Shown piece after piece: positions 31,712 through 41,585 of a stretch of DNA of 64,000 bases. Each line of letters starts with the position of its first letter. The first letter of the stretch is position 1. This stretch comes from Apiosordaria backusii (taxonomy: Eukaryota; Ascomycota; Sordariomycetes; Sordariales; Lasiosphaeriaceae), in assembly GCA_030549205.1 (NCBI GenBank), contig JAUKTV010000004.1, positions 1,364,001-1,428,000 of the forward strand, written 5' to 3'. The notes below the pieces were generated by a model. The model ran no database searches, had not been told where the DNA came from, and was given only the letters and a program-made list of their open reading frames with translations. The position numbers and the translations under genes are program-made.

Positions 31712-33274
31712 TCACAGCCCAAATGGCCAGGTCTCGTCAAACTCGACATTTCCATGGGGTTGATGCACCTCGAGTGCTCCAACATGCCTGGTCTCATCAA
31801 ACCAAATAAAGCCATCAAACTGTTCTGGCAAAACGGCATGCGAGTAATGCGACTGCCTCTCCGTCATTGGAGCATAGATGACTCCAATAAATCTCTCCAA
31901 ACGCTTTGCCATGAGCGCCTCTCTCAACTTCTCGTCACAATGTCCGGCCCTCAAGTCCAGGACAAAGTTTTTGATACCCGTGGCATGCATCAACTGCTCA
32001 TAGCTGTTTGGCAGGCCAGGCCTCACTTTCATGACTTGCATGTCGCCATCCCATTTGCGTGCAGCAGCAACAGTTCCAGTGTTGGTCAAGCAACCGATTG
32101 AGAGAGCCTGGTTTCCGTATGCTTCTTTGCAAAGCTGTCCAATGTTGAGCTCATCATTTGACCAGCCCATACTAGTAGCACGAGCATCGCCAATGTGACT
32201 GTTATGCGCCCACACAATAGCTTTTGAAGGGGTCCGTCTCGAGCGGTGCTTGAGAATCCTGACCAGCGTCTCAAACATGTGTCTATCCCGCAGATTCCAG
32301 GATTCATCGCGGCCGTAGTACATCGCCTTGTAGTATTGCTCGGCATCTGTTCTCAGTCAGCTCCAGCTCATGATCCCCTATCACCGTTATCCCATACCTT
32401 TAACCAACCTCGCATTCTGCTCCCCCGAATGAAACTCCTCCCCATCCCAAACCTTACTCTCATACTCGACCCTCTTTTTCAACAAGTCCCTCAGTATCTT
32501 CATCACATCCTCCTCACACCCCTTAAACCCCGCCGCCAGCGCCTCCAACCCATACTCGTGCGGCTCCTCGGCCCACATCATCATCCTTTCATACCTCTTT
32601 TGCGCCACTTTTGCCATCTGAGGATCAACCCTCTCCAGGTAATCCACCACAGCTTGCATAGACTTCCCCAGGGAGTACAAATCCAACCCATAAAACCCCA
32701 CCGCTTCGGTCTTGCTATCCTTGCCGGCATTCCATTCCTTTAGCCATTTGGTGAAGTTTTGGAACTCGAGGTTGCGCCACATCCAGGTCGGGAAGCGCTG
32801 GAAAGGCTTTTCGGTTTCTTGGGATCGGGGAGCGGAGGGGGAACGAGGGCGGACATGGCGATCTACCGCTTCTGCGTCGGGCCAGTCGGCTTCGACGGCG
32901 ACGATGTTGAAGCCGTGGTGCTGGATGAAGTGCTTTGTGAGCTCGGCGCGCGCGTGGTAGAAGTCGGAGGTGCCGTGGGTGGAGTCGCCGATGAGGATTA
33001 TTTTGGTTTCATTTTGGAGATTGTCTGACGAGGCAAAGGAAGAAAAGAAATCGGTGAGCTTGGTGCTGGATTCGGAAATGGGAGGGATGGGGGTGAGGTG
33101 CTTGCGGAGGAGGGCGACGGTGGGGTCGTCCGGGGGGAGTGGTCGGGGTTCTGATTTAGTGAACATTTTTGATGAGGGGGAAGTTGTGTATGCAGACAAG
33201 CAATGTGAACGTGATTGAAAACGTGCAGATACACTCAAGGGCTTCAACAAGATTGGTCTTGTCAATTGCTTCAT
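31712..33274 (-). CDS. Erythromycin-esterase-like protein
   Basis: Predicted 503-aa protein of the erythromycin esterase (EreA-like) superfamily. Exons are 33274-32398 and 32346-31712 (minus strand). Family marks are IGDSTHGTSDFYHAR with the catalytic-type His and the following acidic positions, VEADWPDAEAVDRHV, and KAIVWAHNSHIGDAR. Fungal members are common, and their natural substrate is unknown; there is no reason to infer antibiotic resistance. The first 37 residues are rich in Arg, Ser and Leu and look like a mitochondrial presequence. A second Met at position 37 would give a shorter cytosolic form. The intron has a GTATGG donor and an ACAG acceptor and joins the two halves in frame. Confidence 0.86.
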
Positions 33275-34800
33275 TGAAATTGTTCTCGGTTGAAACTGGG
33301 TGAAAGACTCAAGCTCTCAACATATTTCTTCGCCATACTAGTCGCCACCGAGATGCTCGCCTTTGAACCCCCAATGAAATTGAGCTACCATTCTCTCGGT
33401 GAGCAAATGATGACGGAAGGCAGGCGCAGATTAAGGGACGGGGGTTGGGGTTGAAGCCTGGGTGTGACGTCAAGTCTTTGTGAAATGAGACCCATGCTTT
33501 TCAAATTCATAACTATCTTATGAACAACATCGGAGAATGTGAGGATTATGAGCCCACAAACATCACGAAATGTACAAATGAATTGCGTTTGATGAATTTC
33601 ATACACTAGCAATAACATGACACTGGCCTGGCACAAGTGGCGATGGTAAGTAAGATTACCCAATATTCTTCAAGTCACCAGCAGAAGTGAGACAAGCCCC
33701 GAAAGCTCACAGCAAGCCAGATGTACCATAACGAAAAGACCACGAGTTTCACGCGGTACGAAGTAACCGATGTGGTTACTCCAGTCAAGTGAGGCAGAAA
33801 GCGTCCTCCACTCCTCCACGTTCCTTTGCCTTCGGGAGTTTGATGCCCTTCTTGGCGACCTGCATATCAGCAAATTCGCATAGTGGAGACGCAAGCCCCC
33901 TGCGACTTTCCTAGACGACAAGCAGCATGATCTGATCGGTTAGAGACGAGGGAGGACAGCAGTGGCAGGGCTGACATCTCTCGAGAGACTTCATGCCACT
34001 CGGCCCACTCCTCACTCAACATGACACTCTTGACACATCGTGTCTTCCTGTACGTGGTGCAAAGCGGAAGGAGGGTGACTGCACACCGCTTGCGAAGCTG
34101 CGACCAGCTGTGACCTGGGCGAATTGTCTTGCCCAAAAGTGGAGAAGAAGGGACTTGAAGTCAAGCCCGAACGTCGGCCAACACCTGCCCAATACCACAG
34201 CCTGGCACTTGAACACGCATTGCTTTTTCCGGCCCACGCCGGCCGTCTTCCGAGCCCCATGCCGCTGCTGCGCGAAGCCAACGCCACCGAAAACCCGGCG
34301 ATGGTGCGTCGAGTATTCCTGCCAATTACCAGCAAGAAGCCCTTCATTAGTCCCAGCGGGGGTAGGAAGGGCGATGCGGGAGCCCGCGGAATAGTCAATA
34401 GGGGGCGTGGTGGGCGTCGATCAAATTTGCAATTATTTTGTCGCAAAAAAGTCTTGGGGGGCAGCCGTCTTCTCCATACAATTCTCTTCTTCCGGCCTGG
34501 CCAGGTTTCCCCGCGTTTTCACTCCTGCGTCGCTTGCGGTGTGCAGTGCCCGAGTCACCATCGTCGCGACCAGGGGCTTTCTTGTCCTCACCTAGAGACA
34601 GACAAAAACTCCATCGACGGTTTTATTTTCTCCATACCTACAGGTCTAAAAATCCATAAACTCCGTTGATGTCCGCAGAGTCCACCGACCTAGACACAAG
34701 CTACCTAGCGACGTGCCCTAGAGAGCCCCACCCCAAGCACAAAACGCGCGATCCGACGGGCGCTTCGGTCAGTAATCGAAACCGCCGCTCTCTGGAGGTC
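33275..34800. other. Intergenic, divergent promoter
   Basis: About 1.5 kb between the esterase-like gene (minus) and the Zn2Cys6 gene (plus). An in-frame ATG at 34669 could extend the regulator by 44 residues, but that stretch has no conserved character. Confidence 0.5.
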
Positions 34801-37596
34801 ATGGCCCCACCAACCGCGACCTTCAAACCCATCCAGCCCGCCCCCGCCAAACGCGAGAGGTCCGGAGTCTCCTCCGGTGGCGGCTCCGGACCGTCGTCGA
34901 TCATAAGCGGGAGTGACCGCCAGCAGACGAAGCGCCTCAAGGCCGTCACGCAGGCATGTCATACGTGTCGTCGCTTCAAAGCGAGGGTAAGCGATCAATC
35001 ATCACTCCAAGAGCGTCGCAGCCGATCTAACCGTTGTTTCTTCTCCCGTCTAAGTGCGATGGCGCTCGTCCGAGATGCGGTGGATGCGCCTCCAAGGACA
35101 AGCCCTGCGGCTACGAAGGCGAGGAGGGCCAGTCCCGTCAAGCAGCCAAGCAGGCGCGCCTCGAGGCACTTGAGAAGCTGATGAGCGCACTGCAGTACAA
35201 GTCCAGCGAGGAAGCCGGGGAGCTGTTGCAACGCATCCGAACAGGAGATGACCCCGCGGCCGTCCTCACCAGCGCCGATAGTCCTCCCGCCGTTGGCGCG
35301 AGCGTGGCCGAATCCGTTTCTGGCTCCGCCTCTGGCAGTGGAATGTCTTCATCAGGCGGCAAATCGTCTTCATCCGCCCCCCGCGCTTCTACTGCCGGCT
35401 CCCGAGCAGGTTCCGAGGACTCCCGTGCTCGGTCATCCACCTCGTCAACCTTGATATCGCCCGGTGCGTCACTGCCATCAAGACTGCCTGATCCAATCGC
35501 TCTGTCTCTCTCTGCCCTCCCCACCGCCAAGTCCATCTTGAAGGGTGTCGACAGCTTCTTCAGCTCAAGCGGCAAGTTGTTCCATGTTTTCTCACAGGAG
35601 CAAGTCAAAGAGCATTACCGCGCTGTCTTCGGTTTTGATGGCCGCCCACGCCTTGACCAGAAGGTGTCGATCTGCATTGTGTCCATTGTGGCAGCCATCG
35701 GTACTCAATACAACCCCAACGAGTTTGAAGAAGGGACAGATGAGGTGCTCTGGTCGATTGCTCGGATTCTTTTCGCTCAGGTCCTTGAATATGGCCCATT
35801 GACCGCCATCAAGGTCTGCACCTTGCTCGCCATGTACAATGTGAACAACAAGGCTACCATCGCCCTGGCGTATATTGGTACGTACCAACTAATGCCGCCA
35901 TGTAGATGTTTACTGACGATTCTCGCCTCATGCTAGAGACCGGACTTACCATGTGCAAGCGCCAGAGCGAGAACACCGGTGTTTGCCATCCTGATCAGTT
36001 CACCAAACAGGAGTGGGTTGAATTCCGAATGACTTGGAGAACCTTGATGTTCTTTTCCAGGCAAGTTCTCGCTGAATCTGGGACAACGAACCAAAGCTTT
36101 TGTTAGCCGTGCTAACGATGGGATGCCTTGTAGCTGGCTTGCATCGACCCTTGGCTACATATCTGGTGGGGATGACTCCGCCTTCGAGAAAGTGGTTCCT
36201 GTAAGTGGAGGACTCATTGGCAGTTTTTAAGGGGGCAATGTCGATGCTGACTTGAGTAAAGCTTGCAGAGAATGAGGTCGATATTTACACCAAGGAAATC
36301 GGCGAGAGTAGGTCTTTCGTCTCTTTAAATTTTCAACATTCCTTCTTTGCTGACAAGTACCAGTTGTCCAAGCCGAAATGACCAAGATATCCTTGCTCAA
36401 GGCAGGGATCTTGAAGAATCGTCTGGCTTTCAAAGAGATCACGGCCGGCGGAATGGACGGTATCATCAAGGAGTTGGAGGAGTGGCACTTAAGACTCCCT
36501 CCTCAGATGCAACTACTAAACCTGGGAAAATTCAACACACCAGCAGGCGTGCGTTGGTCCATCTACCACGTGCACCTGCTGTATCTTGGTGCCTTCATGC
36601 TGGTCTACCGCCGGCTAGCTGCCCAGTGTATTCGGTTTTACAAGTCAGGGGATGAGGGACTATTGGACACTCGCAATCTTACTGTCATCAAGCTGGTCAA
36701 ACAAGGTGTTGAGGCGGGTCGTGACTCAGCCCGAATACTTGGGCTGCTCTTCAACGATAGGGGCATCTTCAAGCGGTGTTGGTTGGTAATGTACGTCCCG
36801 GTTGAATTCCACGCTGCTCCTCCCGTCATCACAACGCTGACCACCACACACACACAGTTTCCAATGCCACACTTCATGTGTAGTCATCCTGCACTCGGTA
36901 GCTCAAAAGATGCTTCACAAGCATCCCGAGTCGGAGTGGGCAGAAGACATGAACAATGCCCAGCGTTGTCTGGATGTCCTCCGATACTGCGGAACCATTG
37001 ATCCTGTTGCCCTGCGCTTCCTTATCAGGCTGTCCAGCATCTACGAGAAGCTGATGGACTTTGGCACAACAAGCCGAACTGATAGGCAAAGAATCGAGGA
37101 CTGGGTACCTCCGCCGCCCGACCTTGAAGCGTCGTCAACTTCCGACGCTCAGGTGACTAGCACTGCGGCTGAAAGCACCGATACCCCACTGGACAAGTAC
37201 GAGTATTTGCTCACGATCCCCAAAGACGCCGACCCAGAGCTGGCCAAGCTCTCGGTCTCTCTTCTTTACGCGCTCTGCCGACCTTGGGGAGACCCCGAGG
37301 AGCGCAATATCACGGACTTTGAAATGGCAACACCCTGCAAAACGGAGATGCTCGAGGGTAAACCATCTACCGAAGCACCGGACCTGTTCAAGGGTCGGAT
37401 CGACTGGGGACGCAAGAGTGCATCGGCTCCTTTTCGATGGGATACGACGAGCATGATTTGCTCTGCCACTAACAAATCTGCTGCTAAACATCTCCCACCC
37501 AAGATGACTCCGGAAGCGTTGTTTTTGGGGAGCGAGGCACCAAATGGGTGGTCACCGGCGCATGATGTGGAGATTTATGAAGATGATGATGAATGA
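34801..37596 (+). CDS. Zn2Cys6 transcription factor with fungal-specific TF domain
   Basis: Predicted 803-aa nuclear regulator. Exons: 34801-34986, 35055-35877, 35937-36060, 36134-36200, 36262-36307, 36364-36790, 36858-37596. The binuclear zinc cluster is split by intron 1: Cys53, 56, 63, 70, 73 and 80 with spacing C-x2-C-x6-C-x6-C-x2-C-x6-C. A basic linker and short coiled coil follow (about 85-110), then a Ser-rich disordered part. The middle homology region spans about 170-600 and includes CWLVIFQCHTSCVVILH, a pattern well kept in this class. The C-terminus is acidic (EIYEDDDE). Intron 3 starts with GCAAGT after AG, so it is a GC-AG intron; no GT donor keeps the frame. Targets are unknown. 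Confidence 0.87.
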
Positions 37597-37749
37597 GTTT
37601 GGATTTTGACTATTGCATATGAAAACAGGGGAGCCATTCAGAGGGGTCGCATTAGGTAGTTTGGAGCCGGGAGTTTGATGTCGTTCCTTAATAGCATTTA
37701 CAGCTCATTTCAATCATTTCAATTCATCAGCCTTTTTTCGTATCTATCA

Positions 37750-38757
37750 TCAATCATCCACTGGCCTTTCTGACGGTGTTATCCCAGCCTTGATGTTAAA
37801 CCTCCTGCCCCCTGGAAACCTCCCGGCCTTATTTCTAATCTCTTTCAGCATCTCCGCCTCTCGATCATACCACCGAAACCCAGCCACGATCCAGCAAAAT
37901 ATCTTCCACCTCCACTCGCCATACCACCCCCATTCTGGCGGGTACTCGAGGTTCCTCATCCCAGCGTACTCAAAATACCGCGGATAAAACCCGCTCTCAT
38001 CCCAATCCACCAACCACAGATTTTTTGTTCCTTGCTCCAGGATAATATTCCTCGGAGCCAAGTCATGATGCGTAAAAACCAAATCCTTTCCCCGATCATC
38101 ATCCCCTGTCACCACCCCCCTCTCACAACTCCTTCTATGCTCTTCTAATGTCTTCCTCCTCTCCCGTCCATAACTCTGAAATCCGCACCAGAAATTCACC
38201 ACCATCCCCACCACCGCGGCAGATGCATGCGGAGGAATCCCGTAAAACTCCTCCAGCCAAAAACTCCTGCACGCCCCCGTCCCCAGCGACCCGGCCGTTG
38301 GTCTCGTCACGGTCCTCATTTTCTGCACCATCCCGCGTAACTGGATTGCTAATCTGACGGTGGTGAACAAGGAGAGGTCAGGCCAGCAGGACTCGAGGGT
38401 AGGACCGTGGATGCGGGTGAAGAGGCATTCGACTGTGCCGTCTTTGGCGTGGATTATTCGCTTGAGGGGCGGTGCGCGGATGCCGAGGGCGTGGGCTTGT
38501 GAGGTGGAGAGCTGGACGTCGTGGGCGTGGGAGGGGGAGAGGTAGAATTTGGTGATGTATAAAGGGGTGAGGGGGAGGGTGTTGGATTCTGTTATTGTGT
38601 TGTTGTTGTTGTTGTTGTTGTTGTTCGTGTCCTGGGCCTCCTTGCGGGAATGCCGGGAGCGGGCGTGGGCGATGTATTTTGCCAGGGCTTTGTCTGAGAG
38701 GGTGTCCACGGGATCGTCTGAGGGCGTATCGTCTGATTCTTGGGGTTTGGTTTTCAT
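37750..38757 (-). CDS. Aminoglycoside-phosphotransferase (APH)-like kinase
   Basis: A 335-aa intronless protein of the protein-kinase-like APH/choline kinase superfamily. The catalytic loop THHDLAPRNIIL has Asp and Asn in the HxDxxxxN arrangement, and WLVDWDESGFYP supplies the metal-binding Asp. Fungal genomes hold many such genes with unknown small-molecule or protein substrates, so resistance to aminoglycosides should not be inferred. The start at 38757 is the ATG nearest the conserved region; the frame stays open for 72 further codons upstream but looks like leader. An Asn run of nine residues is encoded by a GTT/AAC microsatellite at 38599-38625. Confidence 0.82.
   Translation of the reverse strand: MKTKPQESDDTPSDDPVDTLSDKALAKYIAHARSRHSRKEAQDTNNNNNNNNNTITESNTLPLTPLYITKFYLSPSHAHDVQLSTSQAHALGIRAPPLKRIIHAKDGTVECLFTRIHGPTLESCWPDLSLFTTVRLAIQLRGMVQKMRTVTRPTAGSLGTGACRSFWLEEFYGIPPHASAAVVGMVVNFWCGFQSYGRERRKTLEEHRRSCERGVVTGDDDRGKDLVFTHHDLAPRNIILEQGTKNLWLVDWDESGFYPRYFEYAGMRNLEYPPEWGWYGEWRWKIFCWIVAGFRWYDREAEMLKEIRNKAGRFPGGRRFNIKAGITPSERPVDD
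38599..38625. repeat. Trinucleotide microsatellite (GTT on plus, AAC on minus)
   Basis: Nine uninterrupted GTT units, read as an Asn tract by the APH-like kinase gene on the minus strand. Confidence 0.9.
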
Positions 38758-39328
38758 TGTTGGTGATCTGGAAAATGACTCGGAGGGATAGCGGGGTGGA
38801 GGGAATGATGTGAATTGTGGCGCTTCCCGCGGTTGAGGGTGGTATATGGATTGGGGAATAGACGGTGAGGTTTGAGGTTGGATTATGAGTGAGTAACAGC
38901 GGGTTATTAGCGAGGTGAATGCAATGGACCAGTCACCAGTGAGTGTCACCACACCAATTGAAACCACCACCACACGCAGGGAGAGCGCGCTTTAATCTGG
39001 ACCCACATATACTACCAGGTTGGCCAATCATATTGGGGTTGGATACTGCGGTTGAGGTCTTGGCCTTGGGCTGGGATGGGTTTCCTGACCATCAAGTGAA
39101 TTCTATAGTATCGACATCACCGGCATAGAATGATGCACATTTGTTCGCATGAATGTAATCAATTTCATCTAGGTACATACGGCACTTGACATTGGTTCCC
39201 CGCGCAATTACATCTTCCTCCTACTCCCAAGATTCACCACCCCGAGTCATCACAAATAAATCTCCCAACATCGATTTCAACTCCTCGTTTTGCCAACCGT
39301 GATAGACCACAGATCCTCCCTGGTTCCC
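38758..39328. other. Intergenic between the APH-like gene and the NLP gene
   Basis: Nothing recognised besides leader and 3' UTR sequence of the flanking minus-strand genes. Confidence 0.5.
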
Positions 39329-40057
39329 TTAGCTGTCGCTGTATGGGTCAAACTTCTCATTCTTCCTCGCACCGTCCGGCATAGCCTTATCCAAAGCACC
39401 CCCAAAACGGTCCCTCTTCAAATCAGAGTGAGCACTCCCCCAGTCATTGTTGAGCAACTTCCTATTGAAATCGCACGGCATCCTCTCGAGAGAAATCAGC
39501 GGGGCTTGGTGCCACTTCCCCGTGTCGTTTTCAGGCGACTCGTCAAATTTCGCCCTCCGGAGAGAATGCGTCGTCCACGCACGGTGATACACGAACTTGG
39601 GGTGGCTCCCTTCCCAGAGCACATCGGACCGGGCCGCAGTCTCGTAATTTCCATGAGCGGACCATGAGACGAAAAAGATGTTGTCGTGGAGGGTCCAGAC
39701 GATGATGTGCTCCCAGTCGTGGCGGTGAGATCCGCCGAGAAACCCCTCGTCTTTTTCAAAGTAATAACCATAGAGGTAGGCGCACCAGTAGTGGTTGCAG
39801 CGCTTCCGGACGTAGGTTTGGGAGTGGGAGAGACGGTCTTTGCGGCAGTCGCCCGCCCTGAAGGGTTCGAGTCCGTCGTTGACTGTTTGGCCGTTTCGGT
39901 CGATGGCGGCTGTGCTGTAGCAACCGTCTTTGTCGTAGTCGATGACAGGTTGGAAGTCGATCGCGCGCTGGTCTGCGTTGGTTGACAAGGGATTGAGCAA
40001 GTTTGCTGCGACGCAGCTGATTGCTCCGACAAGGAGACTGATGAGAGAAGGCTTCAT
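39329..40057 (-). CDS. NLP (NPP1/necrosis-inducing-like) secreted protein
   Basis: A 242-aa intronless secreted protein of the NPP1 family. Residues 1-18 form a signal peptide. The diagnostic heptapeptide region is SHRHDWE at residues 110-116; the family consensus begins with Gly, so the first position differs here. Cysteines lie at 46, 71, 87 and 92, with one more at 195. NLPs are apoplastic proteins that in many cases damage dicot membranes, while others are non-toxic or have unknown roles. Activity cannot be judged from sequence. The reading frame is intact. The start at 40057 is 83 bp below a TATAAG box. The gene is divergent from a small secreted Cys protein. Confidence 0.9.
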   Translation of the reverse strand: MKPSLISLLVGAISCVAANLLNPLSTNADQRAIDFQPVIDYDKDGCYSTAAIDRNGQTVNDGLEPFRAGDCRKDRLSHSQTYVRKRCNHYWCAYLYGYYFEKDEGFLGGSHRHDWEHIIVWTLHDNIFFVSWSAHGNYETAARSDVLWEGSHPKFVYHRAWTTHSLRRAKFDESPENDTGKWHQAPLISLERMPCDFNRKLLNNDWGSAHSDLKRDRFGGALDKAMPDGARKNEKFDPYSDS

Positions 40058-40139
40058 TGTGATTGTGTTTGTGAAGAATAAGAAAGAGGAGCGTGATGGA
40101 GCGGTAAGATGGGTGATACACGCAAGCGGAATTAAATCT

Positions 40140-40145
40140 CTTATA
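40140..40145 (-). promoter_or_regulatory. TATA-like box of the NLP gene
   Basis: TATAAG on the minus strand, 83 bp upstream of the ATG at 40057. Confidence 0.4.
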
Positions 40146-40570
40146 GTCAGATTCACGCGGTCATTTCATCATACATGCCTGCGCCCAGATATCTTCGCCC
40201 ATCTAGTACCGGAGTTGTAACCCCTAGACCGCCGTTCATGTCCGGGCCTAACATCACGCACGCATAGGCGAAGTAATCCTACACTCACTAAGCCACGCAA
40301 TCATCAAAACAAAACCTGTAAACAATGACTGCGGATGGTCAGTTTTACACTCAGAGCTCGGCTAGTGCTCGGTGCTGCATTGATGTCAGTCGATAATTGT
40401 TGAAAGAGCCAATGGAAGAAAGGGGGCTGAGTTCTGCTGACATCGCCGAAGAAGTGCATTGCTACCTACCTCTGTACCCCGAACTCCAACTTGCCATTCG
40501 GCCTCGGATATTCCCGATTAAGACTAGACAAACTTGCACTCGGTATGTGCTCAAAACAAAGAGGAAAAGA

Positions 40571-40577
40571 TATATAT
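40571..40577 (+). promoter_or_regulatory. TATA-like box of the small secreted protein gene
   Basis: TATATAT 133 bp upstream of the ATG at 40710. Confidence 0.4.
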
Positions 40578-40709
40578 CAGTGCGTCCCTGTTTCCCCCAC
40601 CACTGATTAGATCACAATGCGACAAAACAACACCAACTACCTAAAGGTTCTCTACCAACAACCCCTATCCTTTACCACCTACTTCTCCATCTCACTCCCA
40701 CTCATCAAA

Positions 40710-41210
40710 ATGATCCCCTCACCCACCCCAGTCCTCATCCTCCTCTCCCTCCCCCTCTCCATCCTCGCCCAAAAAACCCCCTTGGAAAACCTCGTCCTAG
40801 CCGACTGCGGCATCGGCCTCGGCCACAACGGCGGCTCCACCTCCCGCGAGATGATCTACTACGACGGCAACGTCTGGACCGGCAACGGCCTCGACACCTA
40901 CCGCCCCAAAATGATGGTCAACGTCCCCTGGACGGGCGCCTACCCTTGGGGACAAAAGGGGGGCGTTTCCGCGACCATGCCCAACGGTGACGTCTTCACC
41001 GTGCACATCAATCCCAACATCAAGGACCCTGGGGCGGCTGGAGATGCCTGGCACAAGTACGAGCTTGACAAGCCGCTAAAGTGCTATTCTTATCACCGGG
41101 ATAAGCTGTACCGGCTGGATGATGGAAAATGGTGCTCGAGTGCGTATGTGTGTAATCATCGGGGGAAGCCGTATGTCGCCCCGAATGAGGGGAAGTGTGA
41201 CGCATTGTGA
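40710..41210 (+). CDS. Small secreted cysteine-containing protein, effector-like, unknown
   Basis: A 166-aa protein with a clear signal peptide (residues 1-20, cleaved near ILA-Q). The mature part has five cysteines at 33, 125, 142, 148 and 163. It begins LVLADCGIGLGHNGGSTSRE and contains MVNVPWTGAYPWG and MPNGDVFTVHINP. I do not recognise a named domain; size, secretion and Cys content are those of fungal effector candidates or small extracellular proteins. The start at 40710 is chosen over the ATG at 40617 because only it gives a proper signal peptide. Codon use is very C-rich in the first 300 bases. The gene shares a promoter region with the NLP gene, which suggests co-regulation but does not show it. 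Confidence 0.75.
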   Translation: MIPSPTPVLILLSLPLSILAQKTPLENLVLADCGIGLGHNGGSTSREMIYYDGNVWTGNGLDTYRPKMMVNVPWTGAYPWGQKGGVSATMPNGDVFTVHINPNIKDPGAAGDAWHKYELDKPLKCYSYHRDKLYRLDDGKWCSSAYVCNHRGKPYVAPNEGKCDAL

Positions 41211-41585
41211 AGGGAAGGGTTTCATCATCGATGCTTTGATATGGTGTTGGCTTTTGTGGGTTGTTGATTTGGGGGAAGATGGGCATAAGGTTCGCATCTA
41301 GACGCCTGTGATGGTTTTATCATGTATATCACAATGGAACGGACATGTTGGTCATATACAAATAGGCATTTGATGCGCTGGCATAAAGAAAGGATTTAAT
41401 GTTGAAATGATCTGATGACAATAACGCTGGGACAACATTACCACAAAGAAAGCCCACAGCAAGGTAGTGTTGTAGATACATGTAATGGAACAGCTATCCA
41501 CCCAAAAGCAACTCAAGCCCCAAATACATGTAAAGGATTTGCGAACAAACCCTTGAAAACCCCAATGTCGCCATCCATGTCCCGT
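41211..41585. other. Convergent 3' UTR region
   Basis: Lies between the small secreted protein gene (plus) and the C2H2 gene (minus). No gene seen. Confidence 0.5.

Larger units (their letters stand above)
40058..40709. other. Shared divergent promoter of two secreted-protein genes
   Basis: A 652-bp region between the NLP gene and the small secreted Cys protein gene. It has a TATA-like box for each gene. Confidence 0.5.
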
